In this document: positions 36,630 through 49,300 of the stretch, piece after piece
How positions within the stretch are numbered: position 1 is the stretch's first letter
Layout of the letters: each line of letters begins with the position of its first letter
Assembly (NCBI RefSeq): GCF_958298935.1
Contig: NC_084927.1
Span: forward strand, 32,686,001 to 32,750,000
Direction: 5' to 3'
Origin: Phragmites australis
Lineage: Eukaryota > Streptophyta > Magnoliopsida > Poales > Poaceae
Length of the DNA: 64,000 bases
The notes under the pieces: model-generated
The model's database searches: none
The model's input: the letters and a program-made list of their open reading frames with translations, nothing else
Told to the model about the DNA's origin: nothing
Position numbers and translations under genes: made by a program

Positions 36630-37053
36630 TGTTGATTTAATCTAGCTGTTGTTAGTCAATTTCGTTTAGGAGTTAGTTTGTTTCCATTCAGATAGGCAGG
36701 TTCAGTTAGTTGAGCACAAGCCCGCAAGTTGTGCGCCCCGTGCGCGTCCTTTGCGTCACTACCGTCGCATGATCGCAGATTCGTTGGATGGCATGAATTC
36801 GTTGGATCGTGGGATAGCACATTTACCCATTTTGCTAATAAAAGGAGAAGAAAACCCGAAAAGCTGCGGCAATTTTGGCAGCGCAAAACCAGCCCCTGAA
36901 ACACTAAACTCGTTCTTCACTTTCGTCAGTTTACTGTAGCTCACCCGAAAATCTTCAGTTCCGTCAGGCGAGCGCAGGCGTGAGGGAATCCGACTCCTAC
37001 CAATCCTGAAGGCTGCTTCGGCTGGGGCCTCGTCGGCTCCAACAAAGAACACA
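36630..37053 (+). mobile_element. 3' LTR of the copia remnant, adjoining gene A promoter
   Basis: It starts TGTTGATTTAATC directly after a polypurine tract and probably ends ...AAAGAACACA at 37053, giving a 424-bp LTR with TG...CA ends. A TATA/poly-A-like GCTAATAAAAGG occurs at 36834. Because the element is 5'-truncated, the target duplication cannot be checked. The end lies 69 bp before the TATA box of the dioxygenase gene. Confidence 0.65.
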
Positions 37054-37121
37054 CTGTTTTGTTAGACTCCATAGATAAACCTGTCGAACCTATCCTAACT
37101 TGTGCCGCGAAAGTGTCGCGC

Positions 37122-37129
37122 ATATATAA
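37122..37129 (+). promoter_or_regulatory. TATA box of dioxygenase gene A
   Basis: ATATATAA inside GCGCATATATAACTCGG. It predicts transcription start near 37155 and a 5' UTR of about 165 bases before the ATG at 37320. Confidence 0.6.
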
Positions 37130-37319
37130 CTCGGTCTCGGTGGTCTTGGAGCAACCAGCAGTACTAGCACTAAACACAGTTCTACCGCTGCCGGTCACTG
37201 ATCCCGTCAACGCGAGGTCTCCGCCTCCAAGCGAAGTCCCTCGCGCGATCCCCTCGTTCCCATCTTCCTCTAGCTAGCTTTCCGAGATTCAACGTCGTGA
37301 TCTCCGGCCGATCCATTCC

Positions 37320-40300
37320 ATGGCGAACCAGCTTCTGTCCACCGTCGAGCGTCGCGAGACCCTGCCGGAGAGCTATGTCCGGCCCGAGTTCGACAGACCG
37401 CAGCTCGCCGAAGTGACGACGGACAGCAACATCCCGCTCATCGACCTCGCCTCGCCGGACAAGCAGCTCGTCATCGCCGAGATTGGTCTGGCTTGCCGCA
37501 CCTACGGCTTCTTCCAGGTCCCCTTCTTGATCGCCTTATCTTAGCTAGCTAGGTTTTGTCCTGGCTCTATGCTTCAACGTTCAAACACGGCGGCTTAATT
37601 TCTTCGATGGCTTTAGAATTGGCTTCGCCGCTTGTCAGGACGTGACATCGTTTCCTCCTTCAGCCAAGCCTGACGCCTCGCTGGAACATTAGAGCTCATG
37701 CTCGCTCCCTGATGTAGAACACATGTTTTACTTTACAGTGAGTATACATGTTCTTCTTGATCATTTCTTCTAGGTTATAAACCATGGAATAGAAGAGGAG
37801 ATACTGGAGAAGGTGATGGCCGTCGGGCTGCAGTTCTTCCGACTGCCGGCGGAGGAAAAGGCGAAGTTGTACTCTGATGAACCATCCAAGAAGATAAGGC
37901 TCTCCACGAGCTTTAACGTCCGCAAGGAGACGGTGCGCAACTGGCGGGACTATCTGCGCCTTCACTGCCACCCATTGGAGGAGCTCTTGCCTGAATGGCC
38001 GTCCAATCCTGAATCCTTCAAGTAAGCATGCATCACTAGCTAGCAACTTATATATTTTACGGAGCCAACTGACAAATGACTGGAGGTACAAGTTGAGCTG
38101 GTCATAGGCTCATTTTTCCATTAGTTCTCATCGGTTAAAAAAAAAGTTTTGCTACAGCACGCACTACTAGAAAACATAGTTTTGGTAACACATTTCTGTA
38201 ACACATTAAAAAATGTGTTACAAAATAATATTGCAGCAACACATCAAACGTGTTACAAAGGTAGGCTGTAACACATGCATCATGAGATTCAAAAAAGTGT
38301 TACAATGAAAGGGGTACAGAAACACATAGAAAATCTGTTAAAAAAGAAGTGCTATAGGAACACATAACATGCAGTAAAGCTATAGAAAATGTGTTACAAA
38401 AAGAAGTGCTATAGGAACATATAATATGCAGGAAAGCTATATAAAAAGATGTTACAAAAGAAGAGCTATAGGAACACATAATATGCAGGAAAGCTGTAGA
38501 AAAGGTGTTAAAAAAACGCTATAGGAACACATAATACGCAGGAAAGCTGTAGAAAAGGTGTTAAAAAAACGCTATAGGAACACATAATACGCAGGAAAGC
38601 TGTATAAAAGGTGTTACCAAAAAAATCGCTATAGAAACACATAATATGCAGGAAAGCTATGTGAAAAAAATAGAAAAAACTATTAATGATAAGATATAAT
38701 AGTGTAGCGGTAGTACACTTTACTTGCTAGGGAGGCATCCTGGATCGATTCTCATAAGTTACTTTTTTCTCTCAAAAATGCATACTACATAAAAAATATG
38801 TTACTACTGACTATAGCAATATATATTATACGTGTTACTATAGTTTAGTTGTAACACTTTTTATTACATATAGAAACAACTATTATGTGCGATAATAGAT
38901 TTTACCGTAGTAACATAGACACCAAGAATATATATCAAATATGTTATTACAAACCTCTGTAACATATTTATTGATGTGTTACTTACATCACTATCCTAAC
39001 GTAGTGACTTAGTATAAGCGATGGGAGGTAACCACATGGGAAATGCTACTATACATACAACCCGTTTTGTACAACTCGTTTACAATAAAGAAGACAAATC
39101 AATTTGAGTGGTTGACTCATTTATCAACCAAAGATTTAAAAACGAAACTGTAAGGGTTGTACAAATAAATTATTTTCTTAGATAATGAAAAGTCAATTCT
39201 GATGTCTACATCATTACGATGTACGCAGCCCGAATACAAATGGACTGTACATGTAATATTTCCCCAACATATGGAATGCTAATATAGGATCGCCAAATTA
39301 CATCATTCATAAAGACACGTGTGGGAATAAAGCAAATGCATACCTATGCCCATACACACCCTCTAGCTATCTCATGCAACATTGATAGTGCACTGGGATG
39401 TATGCTACACTATTTGAAATTTACATTTTAAACCGAAGACATGATGTAGTACATGTCGCAAAGTTTTGTTTGATTATATAAAAAAAGTAGTGTTCGGCAA
39501 ATGCTCAAATATACCATTTGACTATAGTATAGGCGACCTAATGTAGTACTAAGTTCCTCTGTTCTTAAATAAATGTCGTTTGAGGATGCACCCATTCATG
39601 ATTTTGAAAATTTGACCACTAATATACATAAAAGTATTAAGATTATCATTTAAAAATGATATTAATAGTTTTGTTCATAAAAAATACTTTAAATTGATTA
39701 TATTTTTAATATTTTTTTAGTAACAAATGCTTTAAATAGGTAATAGTCAAAGACATGTATTGAGACCGTGTTGATATCCAAAATGGCAACTAACAAATAA
39801 CAAAGAAAGTATAATATATAGTATATCAATAATTGGTAAAGTCGATTATGTAAATACTTATTTAAAGTAGAGATACATGTTCACTAACTGTGTATCGAAG
39901 AAGAGGACGTGAGATTTTATACAAGTTTAGATCTCATTTAGAATAATAGCCCTGTCCTATTCTTTTTTTTATTAATATCAGAAGAAGACAAATCCAATGG
40001 GGGTGATATCTAGATCTAATCTTAAGGGTCTTGGCGAGTTCTCTCGTATTCCAAATCATGAAACTATTGTCAGATGAATCTAATTGTGACTCGAATCTAC
40101 TGTGGATCCTAATGGGTTATTTCTGCTTCTATCTAACTAGGCTTGCTTCATATCGTTTGTTCGGCTTCTGGCTTCCAACCTCGCTCCCTCTGATCCCCTC
40201 TTGGATGTAACCCATCCCCTCCTTATATAGTCAGGTAGGGAAGACATATCATACTCAGACTTTCTGAGTGTAATCTTCCTGGATTATATTACTTCCGAAT

Positions 40301-43300
40301 ATCTGGATAACTCTTTCATAATCTGAGAATGATTTTCGTGTGGAACGCGATAAATTATCTAGAATATCAGCACGAGCCTTATTTACCTCATAGTGGTTAT
40401 GAAATATAACGTATCGAATGAAGGACACATGTATGATGGTGATTTATCTTCAGGATATATTGTATTTGTAGTAAGTCCTTAATTATTAATTATTAAATCA
40501 TCATCATAGTACTTAACAATACAAACCTAAAAATTAAGGAAGTTGTGCTAGTGACGGCGTTAAGATTGAGAAATACTACCTCCAGCCACGAATGCATGAC
40601 ATTTTGGACAAGACACAATCTACAATGCATAGCTTTGGTCATCGTGTTTTTTTTTATTAGGGTATGTTTATAAAATCTAATAAATTTGTGATATTATAAA
40701 AATAGTTTTCTAGAAAAAGCTAAACATATGATTTTAATATTTTTAAACTAAATATTTTAAAAACTCAAAGTTTTAAAAGTTTGACCAAACCTTGTCCAAA
40801 TCATCATGTTTTATGACCGGAGGGAGTAGTAGCAGATAGTGGAAAGATGGTTGGTGAACACAGTTCTTTATGACAAACTGATCGGTACATAGATAATTGG
40901 CTATTTCCTTGGATCTACAGAATTCCCTTTTTTTTCCGAAAGGATGGTAAGAGAATTGCTAATTTTTTTATAAGAAGAGAGAATTGATCCAGTTTATAAG
41001 GGAAACAGTGTCTGAAATATTACAATTACACAATTAATTTGATGGGAAACCTAGCGAAAAAACCAGCTCAATAGACATTCTCTTCAGAACAACTGCCCAA
41101 GAAGGGCACACCACCAACTACTTGGACTCCATAAATTAGCTAGGTCCGGTGTAGGTTATCATTGCCAAGCATGAGAGCAGCTCTGACTTCCTACGAAGAA
41201 ACACCACAACTACCTCAAACTCGCCACGCTCATGACCCAAAGGCTACCACTGATACCGCCGCCGGGATAACCATGCCCGTGTCATCATTGCTGAGCTTCG
41301 TCAAACTGACGTAGCAGCTCCGACTTCTTCACTGCACAGCTAGCCCAATGCGCATCAGTTGAGCAACGAGAGAGGTGGAGAGCATCTCAATTTTGAAGCA
41401 ATAGATCATCAAAGAAAAAACTCCAAGCCTCCAAGGTGTTGAAGTCCGCCGCCGAGAATGTCCTGGCCCACGCCAAAGCTGATTGCAGCTCCAAACCAAG
41501 GAAAGGACCTCCAAAGCGACTCCTCCAAAGAGGACACAACATCCAAGGGCATCTCCATCGCCTATCCAGATACCCAGAGCTGGGTTTTAACCTGAAGAGT
41601 CCAAACCCTCATGTGTGTGTGTGAGGGCAAGGGGTTCTTGACAACGCTCTAGGGAGGGGAGTGGCGCCCAAAGGTGTCACCGTCATCGGCGCTGGCAGAA
41701 GGCCAAGTAGGGCTTTCGCCCGAAGCCCCCTAACCCATCCATCGAGAAAACGACAGCCATCCCCACTCTCAAGCACCGTCCCTGAGCCATCACCACGCCG
41801 TCAAGCTCCCCGCATGTCAGATCTGGGGAAAGGAGACAAATTCAACAAGAGGAGGAGCACAAGCAGCGGTGGGAGGCCTAGAGGTAGCCATCGCGAAAAG
41901 GGGAGAACCGACAGTCGCAACACCCAACGCCCAGCAGGCCGCCCCTGTTGTTCGGGCTGACCCGCTGTGGGTAGCGGCCAACCAGCATGGCCCCAAGGCC
42001 GCCGACTGGCGCGGTGACACTAGTCGACCAACCAACGCTGCTTCCAGCGGCCTGCGCCACAAGCGGTCAGATCCGGGCTAGTCCACCAAACGGTGATGGA
42101 AGGGACAAGAAGGATCGGTGGGAGCAGACACTTATTTTAAGAGGAGAATGGAGGGAAAGAGAGGAGAGAGGAAGACACACACCGTCGCTTGACACCGTCT
42201 CTGACAGTCAAAGGTGGCGGCGACAGCCACGTAGGGCCACAGGGAGGAGGCTTTGGCGGCGGAGTTGACTCGTGTGGGGAACCGTCTAAATAATATTCTA
42301 ATTAATCATCAGGAGTATCATTATTCATAATCACAACCTTGATGATTAACCAGAATGTCATTCCGATAGTCCCGGCACGTGTTTTGTGCCTAAGGATCGG
42401 AACACATGACTTCCAACATAGACATCACAACATAGCTTAATAAAGAGCGAGTAATAAACATTTATATTACAAGTATTAAACATGCAACAGATTTCAATAA
42501 TTTACAACAAAAACGAGCTAGGAGGAGACAAAACCCCCCAACTCCTAACTACAAAAGAACTACGCAGCGAAAAGTTAAACTTAGAAACAACAAAAGAGAA
42601 CGACGCCACATACCCTTAGGCATCGTCTCAACACGCCACCTTCAGAGTAGGATGCACTACTCTTGCCCGCCACCCTGATCGGCAGGCACGAAGTAGCCAA
42701 AAATAGCCTCTTCCCCAGCAGCAAGAGTACCTGAAAGCGCAGGCATGAGTACGAAGTTAGTCACAAGACTTAAACCATATAGAGCACATATACATAGCTC
42801 GACTCCAAGGATTATGCATTGATCATTAGCATGGATGAACCACAGGCTAGGTAAAACATAACTACTAAGCATCCTAGACATATATGTGAGCAATTGAAAC
42901 TTTACCAGAACATAAGAAAACTGCCATGCAACTAACAACTGAATAAAAGTAACTGTAAACAACATGTATATCAATAAGCAACAAGAACCAACATCACCAT
43001 CTCCCACATACCGAACCACAAACCATACTCGAAACTCTATGACCGATGCAGATGGACAGAAACATGCTCATGACCGAGAGCGCGACAGTTCGAACTGTTT
43101 ATACACCCTGCAGGGGATACTCCTGTACCCACACGACACGAGGACCATACGGCTTGTACCACAAGTCAAAGTGCACACAAGGGGTACTCGTGACAACCTT
43201 TCTCAACCAGCCCCAACCGTTTGGATCATGCATCGCTCGGCGCGACGGTACTAGAACTACTCTCGGATCAAACTAGTACTGCTACAAGCCTGCCCCGCTC

Positions 43301-46300
43301 ACACCGTCGATGACCAAGCCCAAAAAGCCACAGCTGCGACGGTATTCGGCTCGCCTTACCATTAGATCGGCATGTGGTGAGTAAGGTAACTGCTAAAGCC
43401 AACAACACCGACGATCAGTGCTTAACGGCGTAAAACGATCTACGGTGTCCGGTTTCCTCTACCGACCTACCTAGGGGAACTCCACATTCGGGCAGGACAA
43501 AACACCTCCTAGTACCGCTCACACCTCGTCTCATACTCACCACTCGTTCAACCATCTCGACCTCAACAAGTGTATGTAATTATAAGAAGGTCCTATGCTC
43601 GCGAACAACGGGATGCACCGTCGTTCGACTTCTACCAAATGACCTAAGCATGGCTAAGCGTATAAGTCAAACTCATACCTAGACATTGACAACATCTCAG
43701 GGCTACAAGGAATGTAAATACACAAGTATTCAAAGTAGAAGAATGCAATCGGCATAGGTTCTACCCATTGGTACCTGACACTGACTCACTAGAAGTATGT
43801 AACAAAGCTTAACACATGCTAGAAGTATAAGATATGCGAATCAACGTAATACTAAACGATCTAAACGAAAACCAGAAAATAACAGCCATCCAGAGTATTC
43901 GGAATGGTTCGGAGTATCCGGGCTCGGACCCTCCGAGTGACCCTGCGGAAGAGGCGCTCGGTTGCTGCCTTTTTATTTAACTGGCCCGGAGTATCCGGGT
44001 GAATCCGGAATGTCCGAGTTCCGGAGTATCCGAGCCATCCTCCGGGGAAGGCTCTCGGTTAGCACTATTCTAACTTGACTCGGAACCTTCGGGTTGGTTC
44101 GGACTATCCGGGATATGCCGAACACTCCGAGTGAGGTTCCAAATGAAGCTCTCGACTACACGACCACATAACTACCCGGAGTCTCTGGGTTTGATCGGAT
44201 TATCCGAGTGATACAGACTTGGATTCTTCACGATTTTTCCACTCGAGTGATTTGACTCACTTTACAAATCTGTGCTATACAAATGTGTATATGCCCCATC
44301 TAAAAGATTCTAAACCAATCTCGCACCCTAAAACCTAACCAATTTTGAACACAATTCAACGGACAAATTCTGCTGAACCCGGAGTATCCGGGTGAGTCCA
44401 GAGTATCCGAGTCAGCCCAGAAAAGCTGTTCTCGAGTAGATTTTTGATCGATTGGAGTTGCGATCTTTTCTAAGCCCAAAGGGGACATATTAGAGATAGT
44501 CTAAGGATACTAGAACTTACTCATCAACTACCACATTTGTGTAGCACAGATTTGTGATGGTACCACATGCATACCTTGAATCCTCCACTTGAGCTCGGAT
44601 TTTGAAAGAAAAGAGAGAGTGAGCTTGAGTAGGAGAGTGAGAGGGAGGGGGGTGCTGCTGCAGCTTGGGGAGACGTGTGGAGTGAGGAGAGGAGAGAGGG
44701 AGGGCAGGTGGGATGCTGCCCACTTGAGAGAGGGAGTGGGTGAAGGGTGAGACCCACATGTTAGAGAAAATAGGTATTTCTAAAATAATTTTTATTCTTT
44801 TCTCCCTTATTTTTTTTCTCTTATCCAAATAATTTTTAACGAAGTGCATTAGCTCTCCGAATTATCATTACGTAAAATTAAGTATAATACTTAAAAATAT
44901 GATTTTACTTAAATACGTGATTAAGAATTTGAGATGTGACAACTCACCACCCGGGTCGTCTCTCTGAGATGATGCGGGGCCGGAGAGGGGGTGTTCAAAT
45001 CATAGGTTTCCGGCCTTCACACAATTCTGAATGGACGATCGGTAAATTGGGATGTGCTACTCCTATTTCTATCCAATGGCAAGCTAGTTTCGGGAATTGA
45101 TGTGGGTGATGCAGCCAAAAGTGTGCCATGGCTTGCACTATAGCTCGGGAACGGAGAAATTTTAGAAAGTAGAGGATTACATTTCTGGACTTATTCGATC
45201 TGTCTGCACTGAAACATAGACAAGATCGGACGATATCAATTATCCGAATCCGATCGACAGTCAATCAAGAACCGATACTCACCACCAGGCACCATGTGGG
45301 CATCCTATCCTGTAGCACCATCGCAGTTCTATTGTGTAACACGACGCGCTTGCAGTTGCATGCAGCACAGAAAGCGACCTAGCTAGAAGCCTAGAACTAA
45401 TTTAACATTGACGCGACCTGCTCGATCTCTTTTTCTCGATCATCTTCTGGAGGCGCGCACATGCATGCACGTCAGATAACCACTCTTAGAGCGTGGCTTT
45501 AGCTCGGATCGTGGTATTAAAAATGGAATATTAATATAAGTTGGAGCATATGCCCTTTTGAAATCACAAGACGACAGTCTACTTTAGACTCCGTGTTTCA
45601 TGACTGACGAGAGGATATATATACTTGATTATTACACAGATATATACTCTCCTGTATGACGGCTGACGAGCACTTGGGATGTCATCTAGCACACTCCGTT
45701 TCTGTAAGTGTGGCCTCTTTAGTGGTTCTAGATACCATTACAAAGTACACTCCTGAACCCGAAGTGCGCGCGCACTATACAGCGAATGGAACGTGCATAG
45801 ACAGCGCAATCGCGTCACTTCATAAAAGGGTGTGGCAAAGAGAAACTCCACACTCCCAGGGGAGAGGATGCTCTTATACTTTCTGTCCATTGTAGATGGA
45901 TGCTCTAATACCTTCTCTTTCATTATCATGCAGATTCTAGAACATCTTCAAAATTATCATATCACTATCTCAGAAGGGATTATAACAAACAGATTTTAAA
46001 CTCTATCACAGATAATTATATGTTTCGTCTCTACAAAAGTATATGTGATATTGAGCTTGTTACAGAAGATTATAACTTCGTCTATAATAGAGCTATACAA
46101 ACATGTTTAAATAAGATATGCGTCTGTAATATAGCTACACACATATTAGTTTCACAATACAGACAGACGGATTTTTTTTGAAAAACTGTATGTATGTATT
46201 AAGGGTCAAATAAGGGTATCAAGGAAATCAGTATGTATAAAGTGTCACAGACAGAATTTTCTAAAAAATCATCTATGTGACCCTTTCTTCCTTGGGAAAC

Positions 46301-49300
46301 TATTTTGCTTCCTGGCTGTCCTTATGATATGGCATACATCACATACAAATTCACATAAGAACATCACGTGCATATATATCACATAGGTATATACACCATA
46401 TGCATCACATTTAACATAAGAACACATTGTCGAGAACATGGTTCACAACCTAATTAAACATAGAAATAGCATCAGAAGAACATTGTTCGGAACATAAACC
46501 TATACACAACATTAATCCCTAATAGGTCTTCGAGGATTGAGCTTCGCCAATACGCATGCGTTTCACCACAATCTCGGCAAAAGTATTATCTTCATACATC
46601 TTCTCGCTGTCATCAGTATCAGGAAACATCCTGACAAACTCAGTCATGCGCTAGAACCAAATAACGTCCATTCAAATCTCTTGCCCTTGTTAAGTAAGAG
46701 ATAACAGTTCAAATCAGTCTTGCAGTTCATGAAAATATCTCCATTGTGACGAATACCAATAGAGAAATTTCCATCAGAAATAAAAGACAATAGAACGTGA
46801 TTCACAACATAAATTAGGTCCATAGTGGTGCCCTTCACAGCAACGAAGAACACATGTTCCATATAACTGAAATCGACGCCAAGCATTCTGACCATGGAAG
46901 CAGGCATTGGAATAACCCCATCCTTCCAATGCTTGATAGCAATGAACAAAGACATATTCTATGCAGATATGGAACACACGACAATAACACTTAGTACACA
47001 AAATCAAACCCTAACAAAACGGCGATGCAATTCGAACTCACCTCAGTGCAGGGAAAGGGATTCATCGCCCAGATCTCGAACCTCCCTCGCAAAATCAAAC
47101 CCTAACAAACATTGAACTCACCATTACGGAAAGGGATCAGATGACAACGAGGAGAGTGAGGGAGATGAACTTCGTCGCTTTAGTGAGGAAGACGAGCAAT
47201 TTTTAAAAGGGGTAGTAGGAAGAGTAGAGTGAGGGGTTAAATTTAAAACAATATCTTGGTCTTTAATTACAGACGATTTATTATAGTAATCTATCTATAT
47301 TTATCATACAGACACAGACGGATCTTACAAGAAATTGTCTGTGATAATATCACAGACGAGTTTTTCTAAAATTTGTCTATGTCTGTATGATAGAAATAGA
47401 TGTATTTGTAAAAATTGCCTATGAATTCTAGCACACACAGACAGATTGTCATGTTGCAGGCACAACTGTTTAGCAACTGTCTCTATATATCTTATCAGTG
47501 GCGGGTCCAAAAAACCGTATGTGTTACTCTGTCTGCTTTTACTATTTCTATGGTGGTGTACTATGTAGAGAGGAATTTTTTTGGGTGTAAATATTCCAAA
47601 CCTTTTTTTGGTTTGGGAGTGGGGTGAGGTGGGGGATGGGGTAAAGAGGATAGAGCGTTGGATACTAAGTACCCCAATACTTCATATTTCATCGATGAAT
47701 CCTATTAATGATTAGAGAAATTCTATCAAGCACTAAGGATCCAATGGTTGTGGTACGAATGGGTTAACAACTCCAAGCCATGGGTAGGAATCGACATCCC
47801 CTGCGATGCCACATACCACCAATTATTCAATGATTCCACAATGAACACAATTGAAGATGGAAAGAAGACAAGGTTCTAGCACCACACGTAGCCGGAAGGC
47901 GAAGCCCCCAAGAACTTCTCCACCCCCAAGAACTTCGCACTGCATCTCTTCAGCCTTTTTAGAAGAAAAAACAAAACGATGGAGCAAGAATTCAACAACA
48001 ACAACTGGATTTGCACCCTCGTTGGGAGGATAACAACTTCCACACAACACAAGGAATTTGTCTCCCTCTAGATCAGATTGCAGCCAACCCACATCCAGCC
48101 GGACATCGCCGCCATCATCCGGTGGCGCTGGACCAGCTGGATGACCAATACACAGCTAAATCCGCCTACCACGTGCAGTTCAACGGCTGTTTCGACCACT
48201 TCAAGAACAAATTGATACGGAAAGTGAACATGGAGAACAAATGCAAGTAATTCGCTTGGACCTTGATTTAGAATAAAATCCTCACGGCTGACAATCTTTC
48301 CTTAAGAGGCTGGCCGCGCCAACCTTCATGCATGTTATGCAATGGTCCAATGGAAACCGGAATCCACTTGTGTCTGTAATGCCGTTTTGCCCAAGATGTC
48401 TGGACCCATGTTTTAGCACGGAAACAAATGCACATCATCCACACGGGGCAGCTCACGAGCTTCCAATCCATAGTGGAATGGTGGAAAATCATAGTGAAAG
48501 GCGTAACAAAAGAATAACACCACTCCTTCAACAGGACGATCATCTATATCGATCATATGGAACGTGTAGAACGAGAGGAACCATCATATCTTAAAAAATA
48601 AGAGCTTGTCAGCCCAGGAGGTCACGCACCCTGCCAATGAGGATATTGATCAGTGACGATGCATTCCTAATGATCTAGCGTTACATTATACATGGGCTAC
48701 AGGAGGTTCTAGTGTTCCTTTGTGCTTCCAGCCATTTTCGATGTGCGTAACTCATGTTAAGTAGCCCCTCTTAGGTTGATGGTGTGGCTTGCCCACATTA
48801 TGTATCATAAACTCCTCTTCTTCTTAATTGAATGACAAAGCTCCTACCTTTTTCGTTCAAGAAAAAAAATATTGTGCATGCCCTTAGAGTGGTCATCGAT
48901 TATTTTTCATAAAACTGCATTTGGTAGACCTCGAGCTTAGATATTTGGTAGTCCATTTAAAAACTGTTTTTTTTTTCGAGATCGTGCATGGCACGTTTTT
49001 CATTATGGGAAAGAAGAGTGCGACCTTACCTAGATGCCTGCAAGCTGGCTACAGAGAAACTACTGTGACCTAGTTTATTAGTACATACTAAAACTGAACT
49101 ACCTTGACCTGGACAATAACAAAGGAGAAGATACTATTATATAAAAGATCATCTTTTTTTTATTATCAGTTCAATAATAATCGGTAGTGATATATTGTCG
49201 GTTTGTAAGTAAAAAAAACTGAGCTAGCAAGAACCAGCAATGATACATAACTGCCGGTTAGTAATATGAATCGATAGTGATATTTAAATTAGTATTGCTA

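Noticed and set aside
38344..38670. Regularly spaced repeats that might suggest a CRISPR-like array
   Set aside because: The whole unit is repeated with no unique spacers, inside a plant transposon.
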